A stretch of 30,986 bases of DNA from JAVJSU01 sp040219275 (lineage in GTDB: Bacteria; Chloroflexota; Anaerolineae; Aggregatilineales; Phototrophicaceae). Shown piece after piece: positions 1-5,141 of the stretch. Position 1 is the first letter of the stretch, and each line of letters begins with the position of its first letter. Where the stretch lies: the NCBI GenBank assembly GCA_040219275.1, contig JAVJSU010000064.1:1-30986 (forward strand), read 5' to 3'. The translations under genes and the position numbers were made by a program. The notes beneath the pieces are model-generated. The model was not told where the DNA came from. It saw nothing but the letters and a program-made list of their open reading frames with translations, and did not search any database.

Positions 1-281
1 ATAAAATACCAGATAATGTTCGCGTAGCAGTAGCGAAAGCTATCGAAGTCTCTCGTTTACACAACACAACCTTATCGCGTGTAGCCCTGCAATTTGCACT
101 CAACAATGATGCCATCGCCACGACTCTTATAGGGATGCAAAAGGAAGAAGAAGTGATACAAAACATCGACTTAATCAATAACGCAATTGCACAGGAAATC
201 GTGAGTTTAGTCCAGAAAAGCCTGAAATCCGTAAAAGACTATGCACTTTCAGTTGGATTACCTGAAAATCATGACATCTGA
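1..281 (+). CDS. Aldo/keto reductase, C-terminal fragment (cut by window edge)
   Basis: An open frame enters from the left edge (first whole codon at base 3) and stops with TGA at 279-281, giving about 92 residues. It contains the segment ALQFALNNDAIATTLIGMQK, which matches the family pattern near the C-terminus of aldo/keto reductases (A-L-x-F-x-L-x-x-x-x-I-x-T-x-I-x-G-M), where the barrel end contacts NADP(H). The following helix has E-E-V-I-Q-N-I, also typical of the family. These are TIM-barrel NAD(P)H-dependent oxidoreductases of carbonyl compounds or sugars. The catalytic Asp-Tyr-Lys-His tetrad would lie outside the window, so the substrate cannot be read. The resemblance is to the sugar dehydrogenase-like branch, but this is weak. 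Confidence 0.75.
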   Translation, partial: KIPDNVRVAVAKAIEVSRLHNTTLSRVALQFALNNDAIATTLIGMQKEEEVIQNIDLINNAIAQEIVSLVQKSLKSVKDYALSVGLPENHDI

Positions 282-335
282 TGAATCATCATTATTCGCA
301 TACACTTCATAGGTTTAAAAAAGATTCGAACCTAG

Positions 336-608
336 AATTGTGCAATATTCGTAAGTTTTTGCGTATTTAGCATCCAGCCGCGCACATGGCAAGAGCGTCT
401 TCAGGCTGGCGAAGTTGAACCGTATTTGCAGGTGGTCGAGCATTACCAGGATCGACCACTGGCATTATTCGCACTGTACACATTGACGACTGAAACGAAG
501 GTGCGGAGATTCGCCCGCGATGACAAAGAGCGCAAGATGATCTTCTACTATCGCAAAAAGTGTTTAAAACGAATCGAGGCGGCTTACGGACAAGCAGCCT
601 CATTTTAA
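336..608 (+). pseudogene. Unrecognised gene fragment, no convincing start
   Basis: The frame is open from just after a TAG at 333-335 to TAA at 606-608. The only start inside it is a TTG at 426, with no ribosome binding site, giving 60 residues. The translated part from about 384 reads like real protein: T-W-Q-E-R-L-Q-A-G-E-V-E-P-Y, then F-A-L-Y-T-L-T-T-E-T-K, then a basic stretch with D-K-E-R-K and Y-Y-R-K-K-C. It is charged and helical with no low complexity. I do not recognise the family. The missing start suggests the 3' remnant of a decayed gene, which fits its place in the accessory zone left of the recombinase cassette. Confidence 0.35.
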
Positions 609-928
609 TTCCAGAGGTTTCATACTGGCTGGTGAGCAATCGTCAACCTTATATTTTTGCGATCACATCAGCATTATATTTGTAGGTAAGGAATGCTATT
701 CACCGGATGGCACACCCCAAAGATGTATTATACTGTCTTCACTTGATGCAGAACTCTTTTGTTGTCCAGTGCCAGATATCTTCAACTGTGCGTCCATTTG
801 CTAAAGAATGATTCAGCTTGACCCCGATGATACACTCAGCCATTGCTCAGTGGCAACAGACTGGTCTATCTTGTTTCGCCGATTATCGCGAAGATGCTAG
901 CCCACATCAATGTATGCTTAGTGACATA
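609..928. other. Intergenic stretch without recognisable gene
   Basis: About 320 bases between the fragment and the stop of the SDR gene. I see no frame with protein-like composition, no tRNA fold and no strong repeat. It may be decayed coding sequence. The only structure is the short hairpin at its right end, listed separately. Confidence 0.5.
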
Positions 929-934
929 CTAAGC
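916..934 (-). terminator. Short hairpin spanning the SDR stop codon
   Basis: GCTTAGT and ACTAAGC form a perfect 7-bp stem with a 5-base loop (GACAT). On the minus strand the stem begins in the last codons of the SDR gene and contains its TAG. No T-run follows, so intrinsic termination is doubtful. It could instead protect the mRNA 3' end. Confidence 0.3.
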
Positions 935-1702
935 TTGAGTCAGCCCACCATCAACGGCGAATGCCGCCGCTACCACATTCGATGCTGCATCTGAGCAGAG
1001 GAAACAGATCACCGCCGCTTGCTCTTTGGGCTGTGACGAGTGCCCAATCGGATGCTGGTCTGGCATTTCCTGTGCCGCATTGCGTGCCTCCTCAGTCATC
1101 GTTGCAAAGATCGCCTCCGTCATCGGCGTAATGACACCGCCTGGATGCACCGAGTTGATGCGGATGCCCTTCGAAGCATATTCAACACCTGCCGTGCGGG
1201 TCAGACCCAGCACACCGTGCTTGCTAGCTGAATAGGCAGCCAGATTGGGTTGCGCGTGCAGACCCGCCGCCGATGATACATTAACGATGGTGCCGCCACC
1301 GTGCTCCAGCATATAGGCGATCTGGTATTTCATGCCGAGGAAGACCCCACGCAGGTTGATCGCAATGATCTGGTCGAACAGTGTACTCTCGATCAGATGT
1401 AGCGGCATGAATTGCCCCAGTATGCCCGCATTATTCACGGCGTGGTTGAGACCACCGTAAGTCGCCACAGTTTTCTCGACCATCGCTTTGACAGCCTCTT
1501 CATCAGAAACATCCACCCGCATGTAGAAAGCTTCACCACCAGCCTGCTTGATCAGCTCAACGGTCTCCTCACCTTCTGTATCTTTTACGTCTACTACGGC
1601 CACCTTGGCCCCGCGCTCTGCAAACATCTGCGCCGTTGACCGCCCGATGCCGCCACTGGCTCCAGTTACGAGTGCCACTCGCCCTTCAAAGTCACGATTC
1701 AT
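929..1702 (-). CDS. SDR family NAD-dependent oxidoreductase
   Basis: A classical short-chain dehydrogenase/reductase of 257 residues, the normal size for the family. The Rossmann glycine motif TGASGGIG is at 13-20, an acidic residue after beta-2 (D38) suggests NAD rather than NADP, NNAG is at 90-93, and the catalytic triad is S144, Y157 and K161 in the arrangement S-x12-Y-x3-K. The C-terminus A-V-D-G-G-L-T is also typical. The frame extends 14 codons upstream, but the start at 1702 is preferred because GGAGGG lies just ahead of it (bases 1707-1712 on the plus strand). The gene stands alone behind its own promoter and a long palindrome, so it is probably regulated by a repressor. The substrate is unknown. 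Confidence 0.92.
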   Translation of the reverse strand: MNRDFEGRVALVTGASGGIGRSTAQMFAERGAKVAVVDVKDTEGEETVELIKQAGGEAFYMRVDVSDEEAVKAMVEKTVATYGGLNHAVNNAGILGQFMPLHLIESTLFDQIIAINLRGVFLGMKYQIAYMLEHGGGTIVNVSSAAGLHAQPNLAAYSASKHGVLGLTRTAGVEYASKGIRINSVHPGGVITPMTEAIFATMTEEARNAAQEMPDQHPIGHSSQPKEQAAVICFLCSDAASNVVAAAFAVDGGLTQA

Positions 1703-1712
1703 TTGACCCTCC

Positions 1713-1746
1713 AATTGTATTTGTGAAAATTTTAACAAACACAATT
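1713..1746. promoter_or_regulatory. Near-perfect 34-bp palindrome, probable operator of the SDR gene
   Basis: The two 17-base halves, 1713-1729 and 1730-1746, are inverted copies matching at 15 of 17 positions, with no spacer (the centre is AAAA/TTTT). The palindrome covers the start point expected from the -10 box at 1749-1754 and ends a few bases from the ribosome binding site. Such a position fits a dimeric repressor of the TetR, MarR or LacI kind. No candidate regulator gene is adjacent in the window. Confidence 0.6.
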
Positions 1747-1748
1747 AT

Positions 1749-1777
1749 ATTATAGCGAGGTTATGCATAAAACTCAA
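1749..1777 (-). promoter_or_regulatory. Sigma-70-type promoter of the SDR gene
   Basis: On the minus strand TTGAGT (1772-1777) and a consensus TATAAT (1749-1754) are separated by exactly 17 bases. Transcription would start near 1742, about 40 bases before the ATG at 1702, inside the palindrome. Confidence 0.65.
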
Positions 1778-1838
1778 CCTATGCTTAGCAGAATTGAGGT
1801 TGAAAAATGAAAACAGGTTTTTCCTGGGCATAGGACAA

Positions 1839-1937
1839 TCAGTCTTTTCTCATTCTAGAACGTTCACACACTCGCAGTTTATCCTCATGATTGAGTTTTT
1901 GAAGTTCCTCACGTAACTCGTTTGAAATCATCGTCAT
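1839..1937 (-). pseudogene. Possible remnant of a small antitoxin-like gene
   Basis: A 32-codon frame (ATG at 1937, TGA at 1839-1841) encodes a short charged helix: I-S-N-E-L-R-E-E-L-Q-K-L-N-H-E-D-K-L-R-V-C-E. This resembles the N-terminal helix of small antitoxin-type proteins (E-L-x-x-L-x-x-E-x-K-L-x-V), similar in style to the gene at 16656. It then runs into a basic tail and stops, with no partner toxin. There is no clear ribosome binding site. It may be a truncated relic or chance. Confidence 0.25.
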
Positions 1938-2161
1938 CATCCATCTTTGCTGATGCTTTAGGGGTACTGTATCTGATATTGGAGTGCCCTAGTTTTCTAC
2001 AAAGTCACTGCCGAAAAACTGCACAAAAAAACTGAAAAATTACAGGTCGATTCAGTCAAAAGTTCAGTCCTCTGACCCCCTCTCTATGTTATCGTGAAAT
2101 CAGTGGCGTAAAACACGCACATTACGACAAATTACGCCCGATTGAAAAATTGACATGGTTT

Positions 2162-2177
2162 TCGTCGATTTCGACGA
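2162..2177. promoter_or_regulatory. 16-bp palindrome upstream of the cassette, possible operator
   Basis: TCGTCGA and TCGACGA are perfect inverted copies separated by TT. The 2-base spacer is too short for a stable RNA hairpin, so a DNA-binding site is more likely. It lies 80 bases before the ribbon-helix-helix-like gene, between two TTGACA-like -35 boxes (2150-2155 and 2192-2197). No good -10 box pairs with either. Autoregulation by the downstream small protein is an inference. Confidence 0.45.
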
Positions 2178-2257
2178 GCGTTTCGTACATATTGACACCA
2201 CCAGTTATACAAAATGCGATACGCTGGAACTGTTAATCCACAAGGAGCGATAACAGA

Positions 2258-2458
2258 ATGCAACAGAAGCACCACTCTCCACTGCCAGCCAAACCGCCCA
2301 AATGGGATGTCATGCTCTGTGTTCGTCTGACACAAGCAGAACACATGACGATTCAGGGTTTTGCCCGTAAAGCCAATACTTCGGTTTCGAGGCTGGTTCG
2401 GCACTTTGTCTTACAGTCCATCCGTAGTCATAGCAGAGGAAAAGTAGATGAGCGATAA
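2258..2458 (+). CDS. Small ribbon-helix-helix-like DNA-binding protein
   Basis: 66 residues, start ATG at 2258 with AAGGAG (2242-2247) as ribosome binding site. After a short polar N-terminus the segment at residues 17-52 reads V-M-L-C-V-R-L-T-Q-A-E-H-M-T-I-Q-G-F-A, then N-T-S-V-S-R-L-V-R-H-F. That is a beta strand, two helices and an S-V-S-x-L-V-R turn, as in Arc/CopG/MetJ-type ribbon-helix-helix repressors. It overlaps the next small gene by 11 bases and lies 170 bases before the recombinase start. Small DNA-binding proteins in this position are often regulators of the element or recombination directionality factors. That role is inferred. Confidence 0.6.
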   Translation: MQQKHHSPLPAKPPKWDVMLCVRLTQAEHMTIQGFARKANTSVSRLVRHFVLQSIRSHSRGKVDER

Positions 2459-2591
2459 ACCTTCGCCAGCGCAGATGGTAAAGCGCGTTATTGCTGTCGC
2501 TCAATTGCTCACCAACGTCACACAGGACAAGCAACCAGCACCGCATCCATCAGCCGATTCGGTGGCAAAAAACACAAAACGCAAAAGTTGA
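2448..2591 (+). CDS. 47-residue hypothetical protein of the recombinase cassette
   Basis: ATG at 2448, TGA at 2589-2591, with AGAGGAAAA just upstream as ribosome binding site. It overlaps the end of the preceding gene by 11 bases, which suggests translational coupling. The N-terminal half could form an amphipathic helix (A-Q-M-V-K-R-V-I-A-V-A-Q-L-L). The C-terminal half is polar and ends K-N-T-K-R-K-S. No family is recognised. Its place between the ribbon-helix-helix-like gene and the recombinase makes it part of the element. Confidence 0.5.
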   Translation: MSDKPSPAQMVKRVIAVAQLLTNVTQDKQPAPHPSADSVAKNTKRKS

Positions 2592-2627
2592 TGTAGTGTG
2601 ATTAGGAACACACGGGTCAGGATCGAT

Positions 2628-4379
2628 ATGGGATACCGCAAGAAAAAGAAACAGATTCAACTTCAGCCTGGCTGGGCGATTTACCTCCGCACCAGCGATG
2701 AAGAAGCGCAAAATCCTGAGTCATCACGGGAACGCCAGCGTTTCATCATCCAACGGGCTGTGCTGGATCGTTCAGATTTGCCAGTTATCGCTGAATATGC
2801 TGACGTGCTGACAGGAAGAACGCCATTTCGTACCAACTACCAGCGACTGCTGGAGGATGCGCGGATGGGTTGCTTCTCCCATGTTGTCGTTGAACGGGCG
2901 GATCGCTTCGGACGTAATGATGCTGAGGCACTCCGTGCAATTGATGAACTGGACGAATTTGGCATTGCCGTGCGTTTTGCCAACCATCCTGATCTTGATC
3001 CCATCGACCCCGATGATCGCGTTATCGTGGCACTTTCCTTCACACTCACCCGGCGCGAATCGTTGTTATCCGGCTTGCGCGTTAAAGGCGCTTGTGAGGC
3101 GAAACGGAACACAGGCGGTTATCTCGGACGTGTGCCGAACGGTTTTATCAGTGTTGAAGATGATGCCCCCGGACGCAAATCCTACATGAAGAAGGGGCAT
3201 CACATCGAGCAAGACCCTGAGACAGCACATATCTGGCGACTAGCCTGGGATTATCTGCTGGAAGATAGACTGACGCTAGCAGAAATCTGTGAGGAGCTTC
3301 ATGAACGTGGCTATCGCTATAACAGTGGTCGCCCCTTTATTCAGGTGAAAGCCAATGGTAAGCGCAAAGCTAACTACAACACGCTGTCGGATATTTTCCA
3401 CAACTGGACGTATGCTGGATGGATCGTCAATGAGGAAGAGGGTATTCTGCCCAGGACCTTGCGTGGCGATTGGGAACAAATCGTCAGCACCGAAGAATTT
3501 GAACGCGGCTTAGCCATTCTAGCGCGACGTTCACGCCACAAACACGCCAAACGGGTACACGATTATCTGCTAAAGGGTTTGATCTTCCTGACGGCGCATC
3601 CCAAAGACCCGACTAAACAAGGCGATAAGCTCTACAAACTGACGGGTTCGACATCCAATTCGGGTCGGAGCGGTGGCGGTACGGCACATTATCGACTGGA
3701 AAAGCATCCTGTGCATTTCCTATGCCATGAGATCGAGAGCCAGCTCGCTGATTACCTCAAAGGCGTGCAGATTGATGCTGACCTGCTCAAGCTTATCCGT
3801 GAGCATTACATCAACGAAGTTGCCGATAAGCTTGGCAGACTGCGACCTGATGAGCGCACGGAGAATGAACGGGCGCTGAAGCAGATCAATGAAGAAGAAG
3901 CGCGTGTCCTGCGACTCTATGCTTCCGGGCTGGTCACGGAGGAGAACTGGAAAAATCTGTGGGCAGAATGGCAGGACAAGCGTCAGCGATTACGGGCAAA
4001 TCTGGATTTGCTTGACCAGAAATGTGAGACATATATCAACGATCTGGATGATGCGCTCACACTGATTGCAAAATTAGGTGTATTATATGAGAAGCTAGCG
4101 CGTAGCGACCAGAAAGAACTGCTACGCAACATTGTTGAGAGGGTCGTTGTTAACCCTGAGGGCAAGATAGCGCGTGTAGATTTACTGCCACCCTTTGCTT
4201 ACCTTCAAGATGTTTCTGGCAAGGTGAGTGGTGGTGAGGGAACTTCGGAGAACACCACGTATAACGAAACAAGCGACCCTGTGGTCGCCTGTTCGAGACA
4301 AGTCTTAGATTGTGGGCGGTATAGGACTCGAACCTATAACCCCTTCGGTGTAAACGAAGTGCTCTGCCAATTGAGCTAA
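2628..4379 (+). CDS. Large serine recombinase (integrase) running into tRNA-Val
   Basis: 583 residues from the ATG at 2628, which has AGGAT 4-9 bases upstream. A GTG at 2598 would add 10 residues but has no clear binding site. The N-terminal resolvase domain (about 15-160) has R21 and catalytic S23 in Y-L-R-T-S, and D-R-F-G-R at 92-96. A recombinase domain follows (about 165-305), then a degenerate zinc-ribbon region (about 315-372) and a coiled-coil section (about 395-505). The enzyme would integrate and excise DNA at att sites. The last 21 codons lie antisense to tRNA-Val, and codons 547-555 coincide with the likely tRNA terminator. A gene that ends inside a tRNA marks an integration site. 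That is common for tyrosine integrases and unusual for serine ones. Confidence 0.88.
   Translation: MGYRKKKKQIQLQPGWAIYLRTSDEEAQNPESSRERQRFIIQRAVLDRSDLPVIAEYADVLTGRTPFRTNYQRLLEDARMGCFSHVVVERADRFGRNDAEALRAIDELDEFGIAVRFANHPDLDPIDPDDRVIVALSFTLTRRESLLSGLRVKGACEAKRNTGGYLGRVPNGFISVEDDAPGRKSYMKKGHHIEQDPETAHIWRLAWDYLLEDRLTLAEICEELHERGYRYNSGRPFIQVKANGKRKANYNTLSDIFHNWTYAGWIVNEEEGILPRTLRGDWEQIVSTEEFERGLAILARRSRHKHAKRVHDYLLKGLIFLTAHPKDPTKQGDKLYKLTGSTSNSGRSGGGTAHYRLEKHPVHFLCHEIESQLADYLKGVQIDADLLKLIREHYINEVADKLGRLRPDERTENERALKQINEEEARVLRLYASGLVTEENWKNLWAEWQDKRQRLRANLDLLDQKCETYINDLDDALTLIAKLGVLYEKLARSDQKELLRNIVERVVVNPEGKIARVDLLPPFAYLQDVSGKVSGGEGTSENTTYNETSDPVVACSRQVLDCGRYRTRTYNPFGVNEVLCQLS
4268..4293 (-). 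terminator. Probable terminator hairpin of tRNA-Val
   Basis: On the minus strand an 11-bp stem (4283-4293 with 4268-4278) closes a 4-base loop. All pairs are Watson-Crick except one G-U, which would be an A-C mismatch if the plus strand were transcribed. This favours function in minus-strand RNA. A weak T-rich stretch (TTTCGTTATA) follows the stem. It lies about 20 bases after the tRNA 3' end, inside the recombinase reading frame. Confidence 0.55.
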
Positions 4380-4385
4380 CCGCCC
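4313..4385 (-). tRNA. tRNA-Val, anticodon UAC
   Basis: A full cloverleaf can be folded by eye. The 7-bp acceptor stem is GGGCGGT/ACCGCCC, the D arm is GCTC/GAGC, the 5-bp anticodon stem is CTTCG/CGAAG around the loop TTTACAC (anticodon TAC), and the T arm contains GGTTCGAGTCC. The discriminator base is A and CCA is not encoded. The length is 73 bases. The 3' half is overlapped by the end of the serine recombinase gene on the other strand, so this is the likely attachment site of the cassette. Confidence 0.95.
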
Positions 4386-4402
4386 TTGTTGAAGGTACAA
4401 AC

Positions 4403-4431
4403 ATCTTACCCCACTCACATCGGTTTATCAA
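4403..4431 (-). promoter_or_regulatory. Promoter of tRNA-Val
   Basis: On the minus strand TTGATA (4426-4431) and TAAGAT (4403-4408) are 17 bases apart. Transcription would start about 10 bases before the tRNA 5' end at 4385. The spacer is almost exactly filled by one arm of the inverted repeat at 4411-4477. Confidence 0.5.
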
Positions 4432-4477
4432 TACCAGAATGCGCGTCAAAAATGCGACATAAAACCAATGTGAGTGG
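4411..4477 (-). repeat. 16-bp inverted repeat between dcd and tRNA-Val
   Basis: Arms 4411-4426 and 4462-4477 are inverted copies matching at 15 of 16 positions, 35 bases apart. In minus-strand RNA the single exception becomes a G-U pair, so the stem would be unbroken. It may act as the transcription end of the dcd gene, although no T-run follows directly. Alternatively the two arms may be binding sites, one of them inside the tRNA promoter spacer. Confidence 0.55.
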
Positions 4478-4503
4478 TAGTTTCTAAGGTTGGTTGCCTA
4501 TCG

Positions 4504-5061
4504 CTAAAGGCGGGGCGGGGTGACACCCGTTTGACCCTGATATTTCCCCTTCTTATCCGCATAAGAGACTTCACACTCCTCATCGCCTTCAAAGAAGAGC
4601 ACCTGTGCGATGCCTTCATTAGCATAAATTTTGGCGGGTAGGGGCGTAGTATTGCTGATTTCCAGCGTCACGTAGCCTTCCCATCCGGGTTCAAAGGGCG
4701 TGACATTGGTGACGATACCCGTCCGCGCATAGGTTGATTTGCCGACACACAACGTCAGCACACTGCGCGGAATGCGGAAATACTCGACGGAACGGGCTAA
4801 CGCAAATGAATTCGGCGGGACGATACACACATCATCGGTGACGACATCCACAAATGATTGTGGAGAAAAATTCTTCGGATCAACGATGGCGGAATAGACA
4901 TTTGTAAACACCTTAAATTCGTTCGCCACGCGCATATCATAGCCGTAAGACGACAATCCATAGCTGATGACACCGTCACGCTGTTGTTTTTCTATGAATG
5001 GCTCAATCATGCCGTGCTCTTGCGCCATTTTACGAATCCAATGATCGGGTTTTAAGCCCAT
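4504..5061 (-). CDS. dcd: dCTP deaminase
   Basis: 185 residues, the usual length. It belongs to the trimeric dCTP deaminase/dUTPase superfamily and makes dUTP from dCTP for dTMP synthesis; some members also hydrolyse dUTP to dUMP. Family signatures are present: G-L-S-S-Y-G-Y-D-M-R (35-44), the active-site segment GKSTYAR (107-113) with S109 and R113, F-E-P-G-W-E-G-Y-V-T-L-E (123-134) with E134 as the catalytic glutamate, and the C-terminal lid Y-Q-G-Q-T-G-V-T-P-P-R (174-184). The ATG at 5061 is preceded by AGGAGA. It follows the M16 protease gene on the same strand, with a stable hairpin repeat in between. Whether it also has dUTPase activity cannot be told. Confidence 0.95.
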   Translation of the reverse strand: MGLKPDHWIRKMAQEHGMIEPFIEKQQRDGVISYGLSSYGYDMRVANEFKVFTNVYSAIVDPKNFSPQSFVDVVTDDVCIVPPNSFALARSVEYFRIPRSVLTLCVGKSTYARTGIVTNVTPFEPGWEGYVTLEISNTTPLPAKIYANEGIAQVLFFEGDEECEVSYADKKGKYQGQTGVTPPRL

Positions 5062-5086
5062 GAGTCTCTCCTATGAGGTTACGCAT

Positions 5087-5115
5087 GTAGAGGCGCAAAA
5101 CCGGTGCGCCTCTAC
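5087..5115. repeat. Hairpin repeat, 11-bp perfect stem
   Basis: GTAGAGGCGCA (5087-5097) and TGCGCCTCTAC (5105-5115) pair perfectly around a 7-base loop. It lies between the M16 protease stop and the dcd ribosome binding site. No T-run follows on either strand. The GTAGGGGC/GTAGAGGC-type hairpin resembles short dispersed repeats of Chloroflexota intergenic regions, which is recognition only. It could also stabilise the protease mRNA 3' end. Confidence 0.6.
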
Positions 5116-5141
5116 GAAATCTGAATAACAATGGGTTGATT

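Larger units (their letters stand above)
1778..2257. other. Non-coding stretch left of the recombinase cassette
   Basis: About 480 bases between the SDR promoter and the first cassette gene. It holds the possible antitoxin remnant at 1839-1937 and the palindrome at 2162-2177, but no recognisable intact gene. The left boundary of the mobile element probably lies here or further left. I could not find a convincing duplicate of the tRNA 3' end to mark it. Confidence 0.45.

Noticed and set aside
319..336. Sequence TCGAACCTA near 326-334 shared with tRNA-Val (4328-4336), possible left attachment site
   Set aside because: Only 9 bases are identical (13 of 16 with flanks), and the acceptor-stem part of the tRNA end, which a displaced copy must keep, is absent. 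Chance match or very decayed site.
367..639. 90-codon minus-strand frame opposite the gene fragment
   Set aside because: No ribosome binding site and low-quality composition. The plus-strand frame looks more like protein.
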